Shown here piece by piece: positions 46,557 to 58,466 of a stretch of DNA of 64,000 nucleotides; position 1 is the first letter of the stretch, and every line of letters begins with the position of its first letter. Made by a program: the position numbers and the translations under genes. The notes beneath the pieces are model-generated. The model did no database searches and had not been told where the DNA came from. It worked only from the letters and a program-made list of their open reading frames with translations. The DNA comes from Guyanagaster necrorhizus (Eukaryota > Basidiomycota > Agaricomycetes > Agaricales > Physalacriaceae), in NCBI RefSeq assembly GCF_019112545.1, contig NW_025064881.1, positions 1,524,591 through 1,588,590 on the forward strand, written 5' to 3'.

Positions 46557-47900
46557 CTTTTTCTTTATCAGCTTTAGCTATTCCATGACCCTAGCAACTT
46601 TAATCAGATTCATCTGTATGCTTCTCTTGCTGATTATCACACTCAAATATTTCATCTCCAGGACTTCAAATTTACACTTCTCAGCTTTAATAAACAGCTT
46701 GTGCTTTCTCATCAGCTCAAAGACTTGTTGGACCAGTTGATGATGTTTCTTCTTATCTTTGGACATAATTAATATGTCATTAAGATAGATGGTTATCTTC
46801 TCTGTAGCTATTAGATCCTTGAAAATATCATTTATCATTCACTGGAATGTCATGAGAAAATTGGTCAGTCTAAAGAACATAACTATTGATTTGAATAGTC
46901 TTTGATTGATCTAAAAGACCACCTTCTATTTATCTCCTTCTTTGATCTGCACATTGTTGTACCCCCATCTGACATCCAATTTGGTGTAGTATCAGGCTCC
47001 TTGAAGCTTGTCTATGAGTTCTGATATCAATGAAAAGGGGTTTTAATTTTTAATGATTATTTTATTTAGTCAGTGATAATCCTGTACTAGTCAAAGCTTC
47101 TTATCCTTCTTTTTCACAAAAAAGAAGAGAGAGGCCATCAGTGACTTGGATGGCTGAATCCTTCTGCTAATGAGATTCTCATCTAGAAACTCATCCAACT
47201 TCTGCTGTTTGTGATATCTGAGAGGATAGACCTTGCAGTCTAAATTAGCATTAGCATTAAGAATCAGTTTGATCATATAATCCCATAGTTTGAACTCTGA
47301 TAGCTCATCAAAGCTTTCCTTAGTGAATAGGTTCTAGTAGTCTTATGCTCAATCAGGCACCATCTCTTCAAACATTTGTTCTTTCTTGTTTTTATTTGCT
47401 TTGGCTGCTAATTTGTTGGCATGGTGGATGGCTCAAAGTTGGAGTGCCAGATTTAAGTCTACCACAAGGATTGTCTCTCTGTCCTCTATTTCTTTATCTT
47501 ATCTGTCCTCAGAGTCACTGTCTGGAAGTGCAAAAGGCATCTTCTGACAGCAGCATCAGGCAAAGGTGATATATTCAGTCTTCCAGTTGATAAGCAGATT
47601 ATGACATATCAGCTAATTATGTTCTAAGAATAACTCCTTAGTCCTTAGCTCAGTGACAGCAAGATTGATCCTTTCAGAGTGATCTCTGATGGTTAGTTAG
47701 AGTTCTATAAATTCAGTGATTGAACCAGCTTGGTTCTTGGTGCTGTCAGCATTGTAAACTGAGATTGGAGCAGCTGTTGCTTTGGTAGAGAGTTAGTGCC
47801 TGTTGACAAAGGCCCAATTGATAGAACTCTCCATGCACCCACTGTTGATTAAAGCAGTGACTGCAAAGGTGGCATAACTTATAAGCATCTGTATTTGGGC
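46557..47900 (-). pseudogene. TE-H reverse transcriptase and protease (degenerate)
   Basis: The reverse transcriptase lies at about 47290-46557, with FFFVKKKD at its start and YLND for YLDD at about 46790. The protease near 47860-47780 reads ALINSGCMESSIN; the catalytic Asp (47846-47844) has become Asn. The order and spacing match the other copies. Confidence 0.87.
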
Positions 47901-47939
47901 CTTAGTGGTAAGATCCTGTTCATACAATTTCTGGCAGTG

Positions 47940-49547
47940 AATGAACTTTTTGGGTCCTCAAAGTTCATCTAACCACTCTAGTGCTGTTTCTCTTCCAGCT
48001 TTTTATATTCTTTCAACCAAGTTGCTATCTGCTTTAGTGACCTTTGATCAATGGATCTATCCATGCAGCATGATAATGACTTCTTCATTGGTCTTGGCAT
48101 TCTTGATCCTTTGCCAAGTCCACTCTATGTCAAATAGTTTTAACTATTCATTAAGGGTCTCTTTCTTTGTTCAGCCCAAAGGTGCTTGAGTTTGGGTTTT
48201 AGGTGATTCTCTAGGTGGTCTTGTAGCAACTTAGAGTATATTTGAATGTGCATAAATAGTTGTATCTACAGATGGCATATGAGTCCAACCTGCAGCTACT
48301 GGTGACATACTGTTCAGTCTTTTGGCTGATCTAGTGGAATTGCTCACTTGTTGGCCCTGTCTTTTACCTTCTCAACTTGAGTGTCAGTCCTCAGATCTTT
48401 CAACCTTTCTGCCTCCTTCTGTAATTCCACAATCTGCACTCATATATCTTCTCAGATGTGCTTTTTCTTTGGGCAGTCTCTTGATGTCTGCAGTTGAAGC
48501 ACTTTCCTTCTTTCTTAAGCCAATCAATATCTATTAGCTTCTCACTACCAGTATAGGTTGTTTCTGTCCCTGTCTTCTGAGTGGTATAGGAAGAGATCAA
48601 AGTTGTTGAAGTGTTGGGCTTCATTGAGAATCCTCTGCTAGTGTTCTTCCTATTCTCAGTCTGATGGGATTTCTTCTATTTGGTGGTAATTTCTGCACTT
48701 GCTGCCTTTTGTCATAGTCTCTCCTTATTCATCTCTGTGGTATGGGCTTTCTATATATCATAGCCCTTCAGGATGTTAGTGCCAATGTTAGAGATCATGC
48801 TGATATATAATAATGGTACCTCTATCTTGAGGTACTCTACTATTTATCTGTCATTGTTGACACTCTCTTGGACTCCTGCTAATATTTCTAATTGCTCCAA
48901 TTCATCAAAGTATTTGCTGATGATTTTGTCACCCATGTGCAACTCCTTCATCTTGTTCTTATAAACTTTCTGAATAGCAGAGTTGATAAAATTATCTTGG
49001 ATCATCTGCTTGAAAACAGCTCAGGATGGGTAGTGGTAATATTAGTGGGTAGTAGATTGGAGGGTCAGGGCAATCAGGATCTATCAGCACTTTGCCTTGC
49101 TTTCAAAGTAAAAAGTGGCAAAGGCAACTTTGTTCATGTCAGAACTAAGATAAGCAGTATAGACTTTGAAGTACTGTTTGCAGTTGATTAGAAAGCAATC
49201 AATGTCATCTGATGCACCTTTGAAGGGTTGGAGAGTGCAGAGTAGATTGGGTTTGCACTAGAGCATGGCCATGTTCTGGGGTAGTGTGACCATTAGATTA
49301 GGATATTCATCAAAAGACAGTCATTTCCATTCTGCTGGAGACTCTGGGAGAGAGTGTGATGACTCATTATTGGCCACAGGGCTTTCTTCCAGCTGTGCCT
49401 CCTTTCATATGATGCATCCATTTTGTATAGTGAATCTAAGCTGTGTAGCCTCAGGATTATCTCTCTCTGTTTCATCTGCTGATGCTTGTCTGGCACCAGC
49501 AAGTAACCATCTCTTCTGATTGATCTATGGATTTTGAAATCCAACTG
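47940..49547 (-). pseudogene. TE-H gag, capsid and damaged zinc knuckle
   Basis: The zinc knuckle begins CFNCRH at 48501, but a short deletion removes the His region, so the CCHC pattern is lost. The capsid-type domain is at about 49230-48780. The sequence goes on at 50031 after the solo LTR. AACTG at 49543-49547 is the duplication made by TE-K. Confidence 0.8.
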
Positions 49548-50025
49548 TGTTAGGCCCAAGTGACACATGCTCTATAACACATAGTAAATAAGCACTGTAT
49601 CATATTCATACAATCATGCTTAAGTCCACTTGATGTGTTTGTAGATATTATATCCTAAGGTCAATGCAAGTAGTTGACTCAAGATAAAGCAGTAGAATAA
49701 AAGATAGTTCAAGACTAGGGATACTTGTTGCAACTATGCTACTTATATACCATTTGTCTCTCTAATAAATATAGTACTGCTAATTGTAAGTGTCAGTGCT
49801 ATAGTGCTTATTGTCTTAGAGTATTGTAGCTACCTACAATAGGCTGATTGTTTTGTGTCAGGGCATTGCTTCATGTTTCAGATCATGGAAGGCTATGCTG
49901 ATTAAAATGTCCCCACAGTCCTAGTGTCATCCTATGGCTCTAGACACTGGTGCAAATACCCTGACTAAGCATAAATAGGAGTTAATACTGCAAGAAATGA
50001 AATGAAAAATAAGAAAATTGTAACA
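49548..50025 (-). repeat. TE-K: solo LTR, subfamily B-like
   Basis: This 478-bp LTR has TGTTAG...GTAACA ends on the plus strand and perfect 5-bp duplications AACTG at 49543-49547 and 50026-50030. No internal sequence adjoins it. Solo LTRs arise by recombination between the two LTRs of one element. Its self-primer stretch is of type B (AGTTCAAGACT on the plus strand near 49705). Confidence 0.93.
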
Positions 50026-50030
50026 AACTG

Positions 50031-51861
50031 GCTGTAAGGATTCCTGTAGTCTAGACTATACAGGCTGTGGGGCAGCTTTTCAGCTGGCTATAGCTGAGTG
50101 AGAGAATTGGTTTGGGGTGTTCAGATTAATGGGGCCATATATATGGCTTGCTGCAGGAGAATTGGTAGAGTTGATGGTAATGGTTGGACTTTGTACTTGA
50201 AGGCCAGCAAGGTCTTGAGCAGATTCTCTGAGTGCATACTGTTATAAATGTAAATGGCATGGTCAGTTGTGGCATACTATAAAATATATCTTTGTTCTTC
50301 ATTATCAGCAACTGAATACCTCCTACCCAGAGAAGTCATTAGCCAGCTGATTTCTTTCTATAGTGTTGCTATACTCTCCCAGTACAGTGCCTCAAATTTC
50401 TCTTCTCTAGTCTCTTAAATTGTCCTCTCTAGCTCTTCTTCATCAGTATCTTCATATGTTATCCAGAGATCAGTCATGCTAGAGATATCCTTCTTTTCAT
50501 TCTTGCTATCCTTCTCATTCTCCTTGTTGTCTGTCTCACTGTCCTCCTCAGGGAAGACATCAGGCTGGTTGTAGCTAGACAGTTTGGAAGCTTGAATTGT
50601 TGCCAGAGAGCTCTCTGTTAGTTTGGCCTCTGATGCTAGTTTGAGTAAAAGACCACTGATCAAGTCAAGAGGGCTCAGCTCTTCTGGCTTCACTGTTTCT
50701 TTGCCACTCTCTTTCACCCTTCATTCTCTGGCTATATTGGTAGAAGTTGTGGTAGAAGTCATCATTGAGGAAGAGAGTAGCAACATGTTCTTGTAAGAAT
50801 TATCTGAGAGCTTGATTGGAGACTCTGGCCTCAGAAGAGACTCAGATTCTATATCCTTTGAGAATAGAACTGGTGTTAGAGGGAAGTGAGCTGCTGCTCT
50901 CAGTACTTTCTTTGTAAGTAGAAGGTGGGGGCTCATAGTTGTCATTAAGGTTTCTTGCTTTATCTTCTCTTTTATAGTATAAATCTCCTTCTCTTCCCTC
51001 ATATAGTTTGTAATAGTCTGAGGAGGCTGAGCTTCACTCAGCTGCTTATACTGCTCTGGCCTGTTATCACTGCTGATGCTTATAATAGGCTTTGTTGGCC
51101 TCCTGCTTTTGTCAGGCAAATTCTTTGTCAGCCTCCCACTTGAGATGCTCTCATTCCTCCTTCAAGAGATCATAGCCCTCTCTCTTCCACTGTTTGACCT
51201 CTATTCTGGCAGAGTAGTGGGTGCTGGTTTCTCTGAAGTGACTCAGTGTTAAAGAAAGGGAACTAGAGGTTAAGGGGATGAGGCTCTCACAGGGGGTGAT
51301 GTATCTGGAGCCTCTTTCTGCAAGTCTTGCAACCTCATTAATGGAGTTCCAGGCATGGTCTCCAATGCCAGGCCCATGGGAGGCAGTGAAAGGGTTGGAC
51401 AAAGGCAACTCCTCAAAGAAATTATTGAAGAGGTTTTTATCTTTGTGATCTGAGACTGGAGAGAGGTGCAGCAGGACCCACAGATTTTGGAATCCTGTGT
51501 TCTGATGCTTATTGTGTCTATCAGCTGCTTGAGGGGGTCCTATCCAGAGTTCTTTTTCTTCAGCACCTCTTTCATCTGCATGACTAGTCCTGACTTCAGG
51601 TACAGTTTTGAGCATGAGCTGAAAAAAGGCTCTGACAGAGGCAGAAATGTCATAGAGAGAGAGGTTGGAGGTGATATTTCATAGTATCTGTTGAATGTAT
51701 ACAAAAGATTGATAGTGCCTGACTACCCAAGCTGTAATTGATTGATATCTACAGCAAAGTGTAATAATGGTAAGCAAGCCTAAAAGCATTCCTATAATAG
51801 AAGCTAATAGCTTAAAGAATTTGTTGATAAGATTGGTAGTAGTGATGTTAATGGCAGGCAT
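50031..51861 (-). pseudogene. TE-H gag N-terminal extension (best preserved start)
   Basis: The ATG at 51861 opens 60 codons without a stop, including ASIIGMLLGLLTIITL and ITAWVVRHYQSF, the hydrophobic segment seen in all readable copies. A charged stretch open from 51615 to 51151 and a lysine/glutamate-rich stretch after it look able to form a coiled coil. From 51119 the homologous frame is offset by +1 and continues through the acidic block (50717-50415, EDTDEEELE). I cannot assign a known domain. Confidence 0.82.
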
Positions 51862-51904
51862 TCAGTTTCCTTTGCTCATGATGGGTATGAGGAAAGGAAA
51901 GTAG

Positions 51905-51919
51905 AAGTCTTGAACTAAT
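51905..51919 (-). other. Primer binding site of TE-H, type B
   Basis: In element sense ATTAGTTCAAGACTT directly follows the LTR. It differs from the type A site (ATTAGCTCAAAGCTT) at three core positions, and the LTR self-primer stretch has the three matching changes. Confidence 0.78.
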
Positions 51920-52367
51920 TGTTAGGCCCAGACAACATGTGACCACTAACATATGATAAAAAACCACTGTATCAAGTTTGTACAGTCACAGTTGAGTCCA
52001 CTAAGTGTAGCAGAGATATGTCTCAAGGTCAATGCAATAGTTGACTTAAGATTAAATGGTATAGATAAAAAATAGTTTGAGACTAGAAATACATGGTGTT
52101 AACTACACTACTTATATATCATTTATTGTCTGGATAAATATAATGCTATCTATTATGAATGTCTGTCCTATAGTGCTCATTATCTTAGAGTGCTATGATT
52201 ATCTACAAAAGTCAAATTATGTCATGGTCAGAGCATTGCTATATATCACAAAACAATGGTTGATTGTGTTGACCAAGACTGTCCCATAGTCTTAAGCACT
52301 GGTTCTAGATGTTCTGACTAAGCATAAGATAGAGATAAAGAGAATAGAAGGAAGAAAAATTATAACA
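51920..52367 (-). repeat. TE-H 5' LTR, subfamily B
   Basis: This 448-bp LTR starts in element sense with TGTTATAATT at 52367. It is clearly more like 38427-38882 than like the type A LTRs, for example in the AAGATAGAG stretch near its outer end. Confidence 0.9.
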
Positions 52368-52372
52368 AATAG

Positions 52373-54860
52373 TCTAAGATATTATTGACTACTATTCTTG
52401 AGACTTTACTGAAGAAGAGCTCAGAGCAGTCAGCAAGGAGATTCTCAAAGACTTTGACTGGGCAGAAGAAGAACAAGCACAGAGAGAAACCCTTTAATAT
52501 AATGAGTTATATGACATGCAGTATCATTGACAACAGTGAGAGCTTGAAGCTGCCAAGTGGAGCACTTTCAGCTCTCATGCCTCTGACCTATGAACAGAAC
52601 ATATCTGCTCCCTGTTCCAGGAGCCCAGCATCCTCAGAACAGAGACCAATCTCTAAGCAGGGCCATATAGCTCTGTCACTCCCAGTGAAGCTGCAAAGAG
52701 GGACAACACTCTCTCTCCCTGAAGAGATGACATTCCTTCTCCTAGAGCCATTAGTATTGCTACCACTGATACCATCCTCTTCTACTCTGACTCTATACTT
52801 GATGCTTATGGGCTTTGAGTTCTCCTCAATATCCACATCTCTGACAGAAGGCTCTAGTGATTCTTAGGAGGAAGAGTTACTCAACTCTTTTTTAACCCTT
52901 GGTTCTATGCCAACTTCTATGTCTATAGCTGAGACCTGGAGAAGGCACAAGCACATGGGGGCCATAGATATGATCTTGATCTCAGAGCCATCATCCTTCA
53001 GCCTCTTCCTCTAGCCAGCATTGTTGAGCCAAGTAACCAAGTCAATAACCAGTTTGCTAGCAACAATCAGACTCCTGGAGCTGTTAGCTTACAACCTGCT
53101 TGATGACTCCCTTGCAGAGGACAGCAGAGAAGAGGTGGATGAGGACAGCAATGAGAATGACATGGAGAATGACATCTCTTTTGATTGGAAACAACTTAGA
53201 GAATACACCAATGAATTGACTGATGAAGAAGCATTATTGAAAGAAGTACAGTGCACTAGGGAGGAACAATCAGTTATACCAGGATGGTATAGCCTTTTTA
53301 TAGCAGGACACAGCCTGGATAGTCTTATTCCTTAAACAACAGTATATCTCAGCAGATAATTCAGAAAAGGAGGATATTTTATGATATGCTGATATTAAAT
53401 ATGCAGTTTCTAGTTGTAATCAAAGGCACCTCAAGGACTAACTTGGCAAGCTGCCTAAATACATGTCAAAATATGATATCAAACCAATGCCATAGATGCT
53501 CTCTGTTATCCTGAGGCATGTCACATACATGGCACTATCATTCTAAACTATCACAAGCCAATTTTTATACTCCACTCCATTAGTTTTATCATCAGCAACT
53601 CAGCTTTTCTTACTCTGACTATGACTGACTAATTGATCAGCCAGCTTCTACAACCCATGGACTAGTAAGAGAAGTCACCTTCTTAGCAGTCAACCTCCAC
53701 TAGATGAGACTGAGGGGAGTGAGACTGAAAAGGATCCAATTAAAGATGATTCTAAGGCCATCTGGTTAGGATTTACTGTCAAGAATGGCATAATTATATA
53801 AAAGAATACCATCTCACAAGAAAGTCCTAGCACTGATAACAATTCCCTTCACTCTTTCTCTGGATCTCCAACTGAATGGCACCAACTACCATTCAATAAA
53901 TATCCCAATTCTATGAGAGCACTACCTTAGAATGCTGTTATCCTACAGTGCAAACCCAACCTCCTCTGAACTTCCTGCCTCTTTAAGAGTGCATCTGATA
54001 ATATTGACTGATTCCTGATTAATTGAAAATAATACTTTGAGGTATATATCATATATCTCAAAACTGACATGAACAAGGTGGCTTTTATGGCTTCCTATTT
54101 CAAAAGCAAAGCAAAATGTTGGTGAACACTTATCTCCCTCATGTTCTATTCCTCCATCCAACAGCATCACCAATTCTCAATCTGACCCATCTTTAAACAG
54201 ATAGTACATGACAAATTCATTGACTCTACTGTCCAAGAAGTATATAAAAATAAGATGAAGAAGTTATGAATAGTCAGCAACAAAGTCATGAGTGAATATT
54301 TCAATGAGCTAGAATGACTAGGAATACTGGCTGGTATGCAGGAAAGTGTTGACAATGACAGGAGAATAGTTGAGTATCTCAAACTCAGAGTCTCTGCACC
54401 ATACATAAAGATGATCTCTGACATCAGAACCAACATTCTAAAAGGATACAACACATGGAAAGATAGAATTACTAAAATGAACAAGAAATAACTTTGACAA
54501 AAGGTGGCAAACACTGGGCTACAACTTGACAAGAAGGCTGGCATGTCTTCTAATCAAAAGACCAGCACTCTCTCCAAATCCAGCACCCTGACACTCTCCT
54601 ATACCATGCAGAAAACCAGAATCAGCACAACTTACACTGGAATCAGTAAACTGATGAATATCAATCGCATGAAGAAAGAGAGGAAGTGCTTCAATTGTGG
54701 ATAGAAGGACCATATAGTGAAGGATTGCCTAAAAAAGAAGAGAATAAGAGAAGATATCTGAGTATAGATCACCAAGCTCCAGAAAGAGAACAAAGCACTC
54801 AGAGCTGAAACAAAGATTGAAGAGGTAAAAGATGGAGCTGACCAGTGAGCAATTCCACTG
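52373..54860 (+). pseudogene. TE-E gag, extension end, central block, capsid, zinc knuckle
   Basis: An open stretch at 52385-52867 belongs to the late extension and central block and ends in a MGFEFSS motif like MGFRYLT of TE-D. The acidic block is at 53021-53260, with the NELTDEEALLKE motif. The capsid domain is at about 53960-54350 and the CCHC knuckle at 54687-54728, with stop and Gly-to-Asp changes inside. The central block is at +1 to the start ATG, as in TE-B and TE-G. Confidence 0.8.
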
Positions 54861-55049
54861 GATTGGCCAAAGGACTTAGCAGAACAGTCAATATAGCTAC
54901 TGGATGGACTAATAGTTCTTCTGTAAGTACTTATATGTCTAAATTATGCATGCATTCAAATATATCTGCCTCAACTACATACCCTGCTAATGAATTGCCA
55001 AAAACCCAAACTCAACCACCTATGGGCTGAACAGAGAGAGAGACCCCCA

Positions 55050-55600
55050 TCCAGTGGCTCAAGCTGTTTGATACTAAATGGATCTGGCAAGCCATCAAAA
55101 AAGCATCAACAGAGAAAGCAGCAAAGGCAGTACTCAAGAATTGGGTACACAAAACCCAAGCTAAAAAAGTCATTGATAAGATGATCAGAAAAATGAAGAA
55201 GGCAGAACAGTGCTGAGCTCTGGAGTGGCTCAATGAACTTTATGGGTCTTGATGATACATCCAATGAGCCAAAACACCAGGACAGGACTTAACCACTAAA
55301 GTCCAGAAGCATCAACTTCCTACCTAGATCATAGTAGCTTCAATCCTTGTGTATAATGCTGATGGCACCAAGAAATAAGCTGGTTTGATTATCAAATTTA
55401 TCAAACTTAGACTAATAATCAGCAATAACTCTGAATAAATCAATTTAGCTGTTACTGACTTAGGAACCAAGGAAATATTTCTAGGATATGACTGGCTAAT
55501 CTGCCATAATCTACTCATTAACTGGAAAACTGGCTGAATTATCTTTGCATGCTGCAAGTGCCAGAAAATACTATTTGAATTGCTAAATAAAGATCCAGAA
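55050..55600 (+). pseudogene. TE-E protease remnant, active site deleted
   Basis: The linker before the protease and the FLGYDWLI stretch (55480-55500) are recognisable. The part with the DSG motif is missing: at about 55309 the sequence jumps from the AAAGTCCAG linker directly to the CATCAACTTCC part that normally follows the motif. About 100 bp are lost compared with TE-G. Confidence 0.78.
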
Positions 55601-55899
55601 GATTAGTGGAATGAGAAAATAGAAGATAGAGAGACTATTCTCACTATCAATATCCAATCAGCTCTACACCTGCACACTATGCACTATGCCAATGACCTAG
55701 CAGCAAAAGTGAATACACAGAAGGAAGAGAGGGCCTTCAAAGAGATGATGCTAAAGTGGGCATGAGATTACTAAGACTTATTTGAAAAAGAGAGCTTCAA
55801 TGAGTTGCCAGAGCCAAAACCATGAGACTATGCTATCAAATTAGTCTCAAACACAAACACCAATCTTAACTACAAAACATACCTATTTGATCATTATAA

Positions 55900-57115
55900 G
55901 CAACAAGAACTTGATAAATTCCTGAAAGAAAATCTCTCCAGTGGATAGATCTAACTCTTGAAGTTGTCAATAGTATTACTGTTCTTCTTCATCAAGAAGA
56001 AAGATGGAAAACTCCAACTCATACAGAATTATCAAAAATTAAATAAAATAATGATCAAAAACTGCTACCCTCTTCCATTAATCTCTGAACTCATAAACAA
56101 GCTCAGAGATGCCAAATACTATATGAAGCTTGATGTCTAATAGAGTTCCAACAACATGCACATTAAGAAAGGCAACAAATGGAAGATCACCTTCTGAACA
56201 AACTAAGAACTTTTTGAACCAACTGTCATATTCTTTAGACTTATCAATTCTTCTGTCATCTTCTAATGGATGATGAACAATATATTCAAAGATCTCATCA
56301 CCACTGAGAAGATCACCATATACCTGGATGACATCCTCATAATGTCTAAGGACCAGAGGGAGCACCAAAGACTGATATGACAGATTCTAAAATTGATGAG
56401 AAAGCATAAATTGTTTCTCAAGATGGAGAAATGTGAATTTGAGGTGTTGAAAATGGAGTATCTGACAGTTATCATCAGTGAGAAAAGTATCTGCATGGAC
56501 CCAGTAAAGATTGCCAGAGTAATGGAATAGCCCAAGCTGACTAAAAAAAAGAAACTCTAATCATTTCTAAGATTCACCAATTTCTATTGGTGGTTTATCT
56601 GGGACTACAGCAAGATGGTCCAACCAATAATCCAGCTAACTGGGAACATACTATAGGTCTGGAGATAGTCACAGCAAGCAGCATTCAATAACCTGAAATG
56701 ATGACTTGCCAAGGATGTCATACTAGCTATACTTACACAGAATAGAAAGTTCTGAGTAGAAGCTGACTCAAGTGAAGGAGCAATTGGCATGATACTCTTG
56801 CAGGAGCAAGATGAGAAATAGAGACTGGTAGCCTTCCTTTTGAAGGCTCTCACAGTGATAGAGAGAAACTATGAGATATATGACAAAGAGTTACTTGCTA
56901 TCATGCTTGCTCTCAAAGAATGGTGATACTACTTAATTAGTGCTGCTCAATTCTTCAAGATCTGGACTGATCACCAGAACCTATGGTACTTTTAACAACT
57001 ACAGAAACTGAATCATTGACAAGCTTGGTGGATGACTGAGCTCAGCTAGTACAAATATATGCTCCACTATAAAGCCAGCATTGCCAACAAAAAGGCTGAC
57101 CTCCTTAGCTAATAG
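55900..57115 (+). pseudogene. TE-E reverse transcriptase and RNase H (degenerate)
   Basis: FFFIKKKDGKL begins near 55980, followed by NKIMIKN and KLRDAKYYMKLD. The YLDD box is intact at 56321-56332. RNase H begins with VEADSSEGAIG near 56757 and includes KIWTDHQNL near 56960. Stop codons interrupt the frame. Confidence 0.92.
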
Positions 57116-57179
57116 GCAGATCATGACCAAGGAGGAAATGATAATAAGAGAGTCACATTGCTGAAGCCAGAACACTTCT

Positions 57180-57999
57180 GAGCTGTGATCATGCTGATAG
57201 AGGAGGAAATTCATGAGCAAATCAAAAGTGTGACCAGAGACACAGGATGGGACCAATACATGGCTCCATCTTTGAACCATGAATGAGGAATGACAAAGGA
57301 AGAGAGGCTAATTCACTATGATAGGTATATTTATATTCCCCAGAATCAAAGTCTGCAAGGCAAGATCATCACCATGTATCATGATCATGCTATGGCAGGA
57401 CACCCAGAGATTGCCAAGACTAAAGAATTAATCCTGCAGGAGTACTGATAGCTAAAAATAGGGCAAGACATTGAATGATATGTCAAGAGATGCAAAATGT
57501 GTCAATATGGAAAGTCAACTATATAGCTACAGGCAGCATCTCTCTACCTGAATGAAGTCCTTACATCACTATAAACTCACATAACAGTTGACATGATCAC
57601 AGGTCTGTCAGAATGCAATAGTTATAATGCAATTCTCACCATTGTCGATTGCTTCTCTAAAGCAATCATTCCAATCACATGTGCAATAGAGCTGACATCA
57701 GAAGGATGGGCAAAAATATTGTGTGATGAAGTCTATGCCAAGTATGGAATGCTATAAGTGGTCATTTCCAATTATGGCTCTCAGTTTGTCTTGAAATTCC
57801 TTGATGACTTCTATTATCTGATTAATATCAAACATAATTCTTTAACCACTTATCATCCACAGACAGATGGCCAAACAGAGAGAGCCAACCAGGAAGTCAA
57901 AAAGTATCTCTGACTGTTTATTAATTACCAACAGAATGACTGGGTTGAATGACTCACTCTTGCCATATTCCAGCATAACAATCATATACACTCTGCAAC
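57180..57999 (+). pseudogene. TE-E integrase, cut by TE-L
   Basis: The HHCC part lies at about 57370-57520. The first Asp is kept at 57590, the second (57770) is AAT, Asn, and the Glu at 57878 is kept in QTERANQ. The sequence stops at 57999 where TE-L begins; the last five bases GCAAC are the presumed target duplication, its partner being outside the window. Confidence 0.88.
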
Positions 58000-58450
58000 T
58001 GTTAGGCTCAAGCTGCATATGATTAGAAACCCATGATAAACTAATGTGACTTTATGTTCAAACCTTCTGTTAGAGTTCACTGATACATTCTTTGATTAAA
58101 GTGCTTCAAGGCATTAGAGTATAGCTCAAGAGTAGAATAAGTATAGATAAACTTTAGCTTGAAGCTGAGGTTATACCAGTGAGAGCTGTCCTACTTATAC
58201 ATATTATCATGCTACTATAAATACTCTTACTTATTATGTCTGCACTGGTTATTACGCTTATTGTTCTTGAGCATCATTACTGTCTATAATAGTATTATTG
58301 TGTATTGTTGGGCAATGCTGTTGCATTAAGAGACAATAGCTGACTAGGCTTGTTGTGATGACTAAGCCAGTTCCACTAAGTGCTGGTCTAGATGCTCTGA
58401 CTAAGCATAAATAGAGGTTAATGGTAAAAAAAGAAGAAAAAATTATAATA
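58000..58450 (-). repeat. TE-L 3' LTR
   Basis: This 451-bp LTR has TGTTAGGC at the outer end and the purine tract complement (TTACCCCCTCATTAAA) inside at 58451-58466. The self-primer stretch is type A. Confidence 0.92.
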
Positions 58451-58466
58451 TTACCCCCTCATTAAA

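Larger units (their letters stand above)
38427..52367 (-). mobile_element. TE-H: rearranged Ty3/gypsy block of LTR subfamily B
   Basis: The outer LTRs (38427-38882 and 51920-52367) are of a second subfamily and are flanked by AACAG/AATAG. The interior is too long (13 kb) and holds two sets of Gag, protease, reverse transcriptase and integrase on the minus strand. The order is best explained as follows. A second minus-strand copy (TE-I) entered the integrase of TE-H and later recombined with its 3' end. TE-J (+) entered the reverse transcriptase and was truncated. TE-K entered Gag and shrank to a solo LTR. Confidence 0.75.
20966..57999 (+). mobile_element. TE-E: Ty3/gypsy element split by TE-F, TE-H and TE-L
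   Basis: TE-E consists of 20966-21843, 38175-38426 and 52373-57999 in this order on the plus strand. The first piece is the 5' LTR and Gag start, the second a short Gag piece, the third the rest of Gag plus protease remnant, reverse transcriptase, RNase H and part of integrase. The breaks coincide with LTR ends and 5-bp duplications of the inserted elements. The integrase end, chromodomain and 3' LTR lie beyond TE-L, off the right edge. The 5-bp flank before the 5' LTR is ATGAG. Confidence 0.88.
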
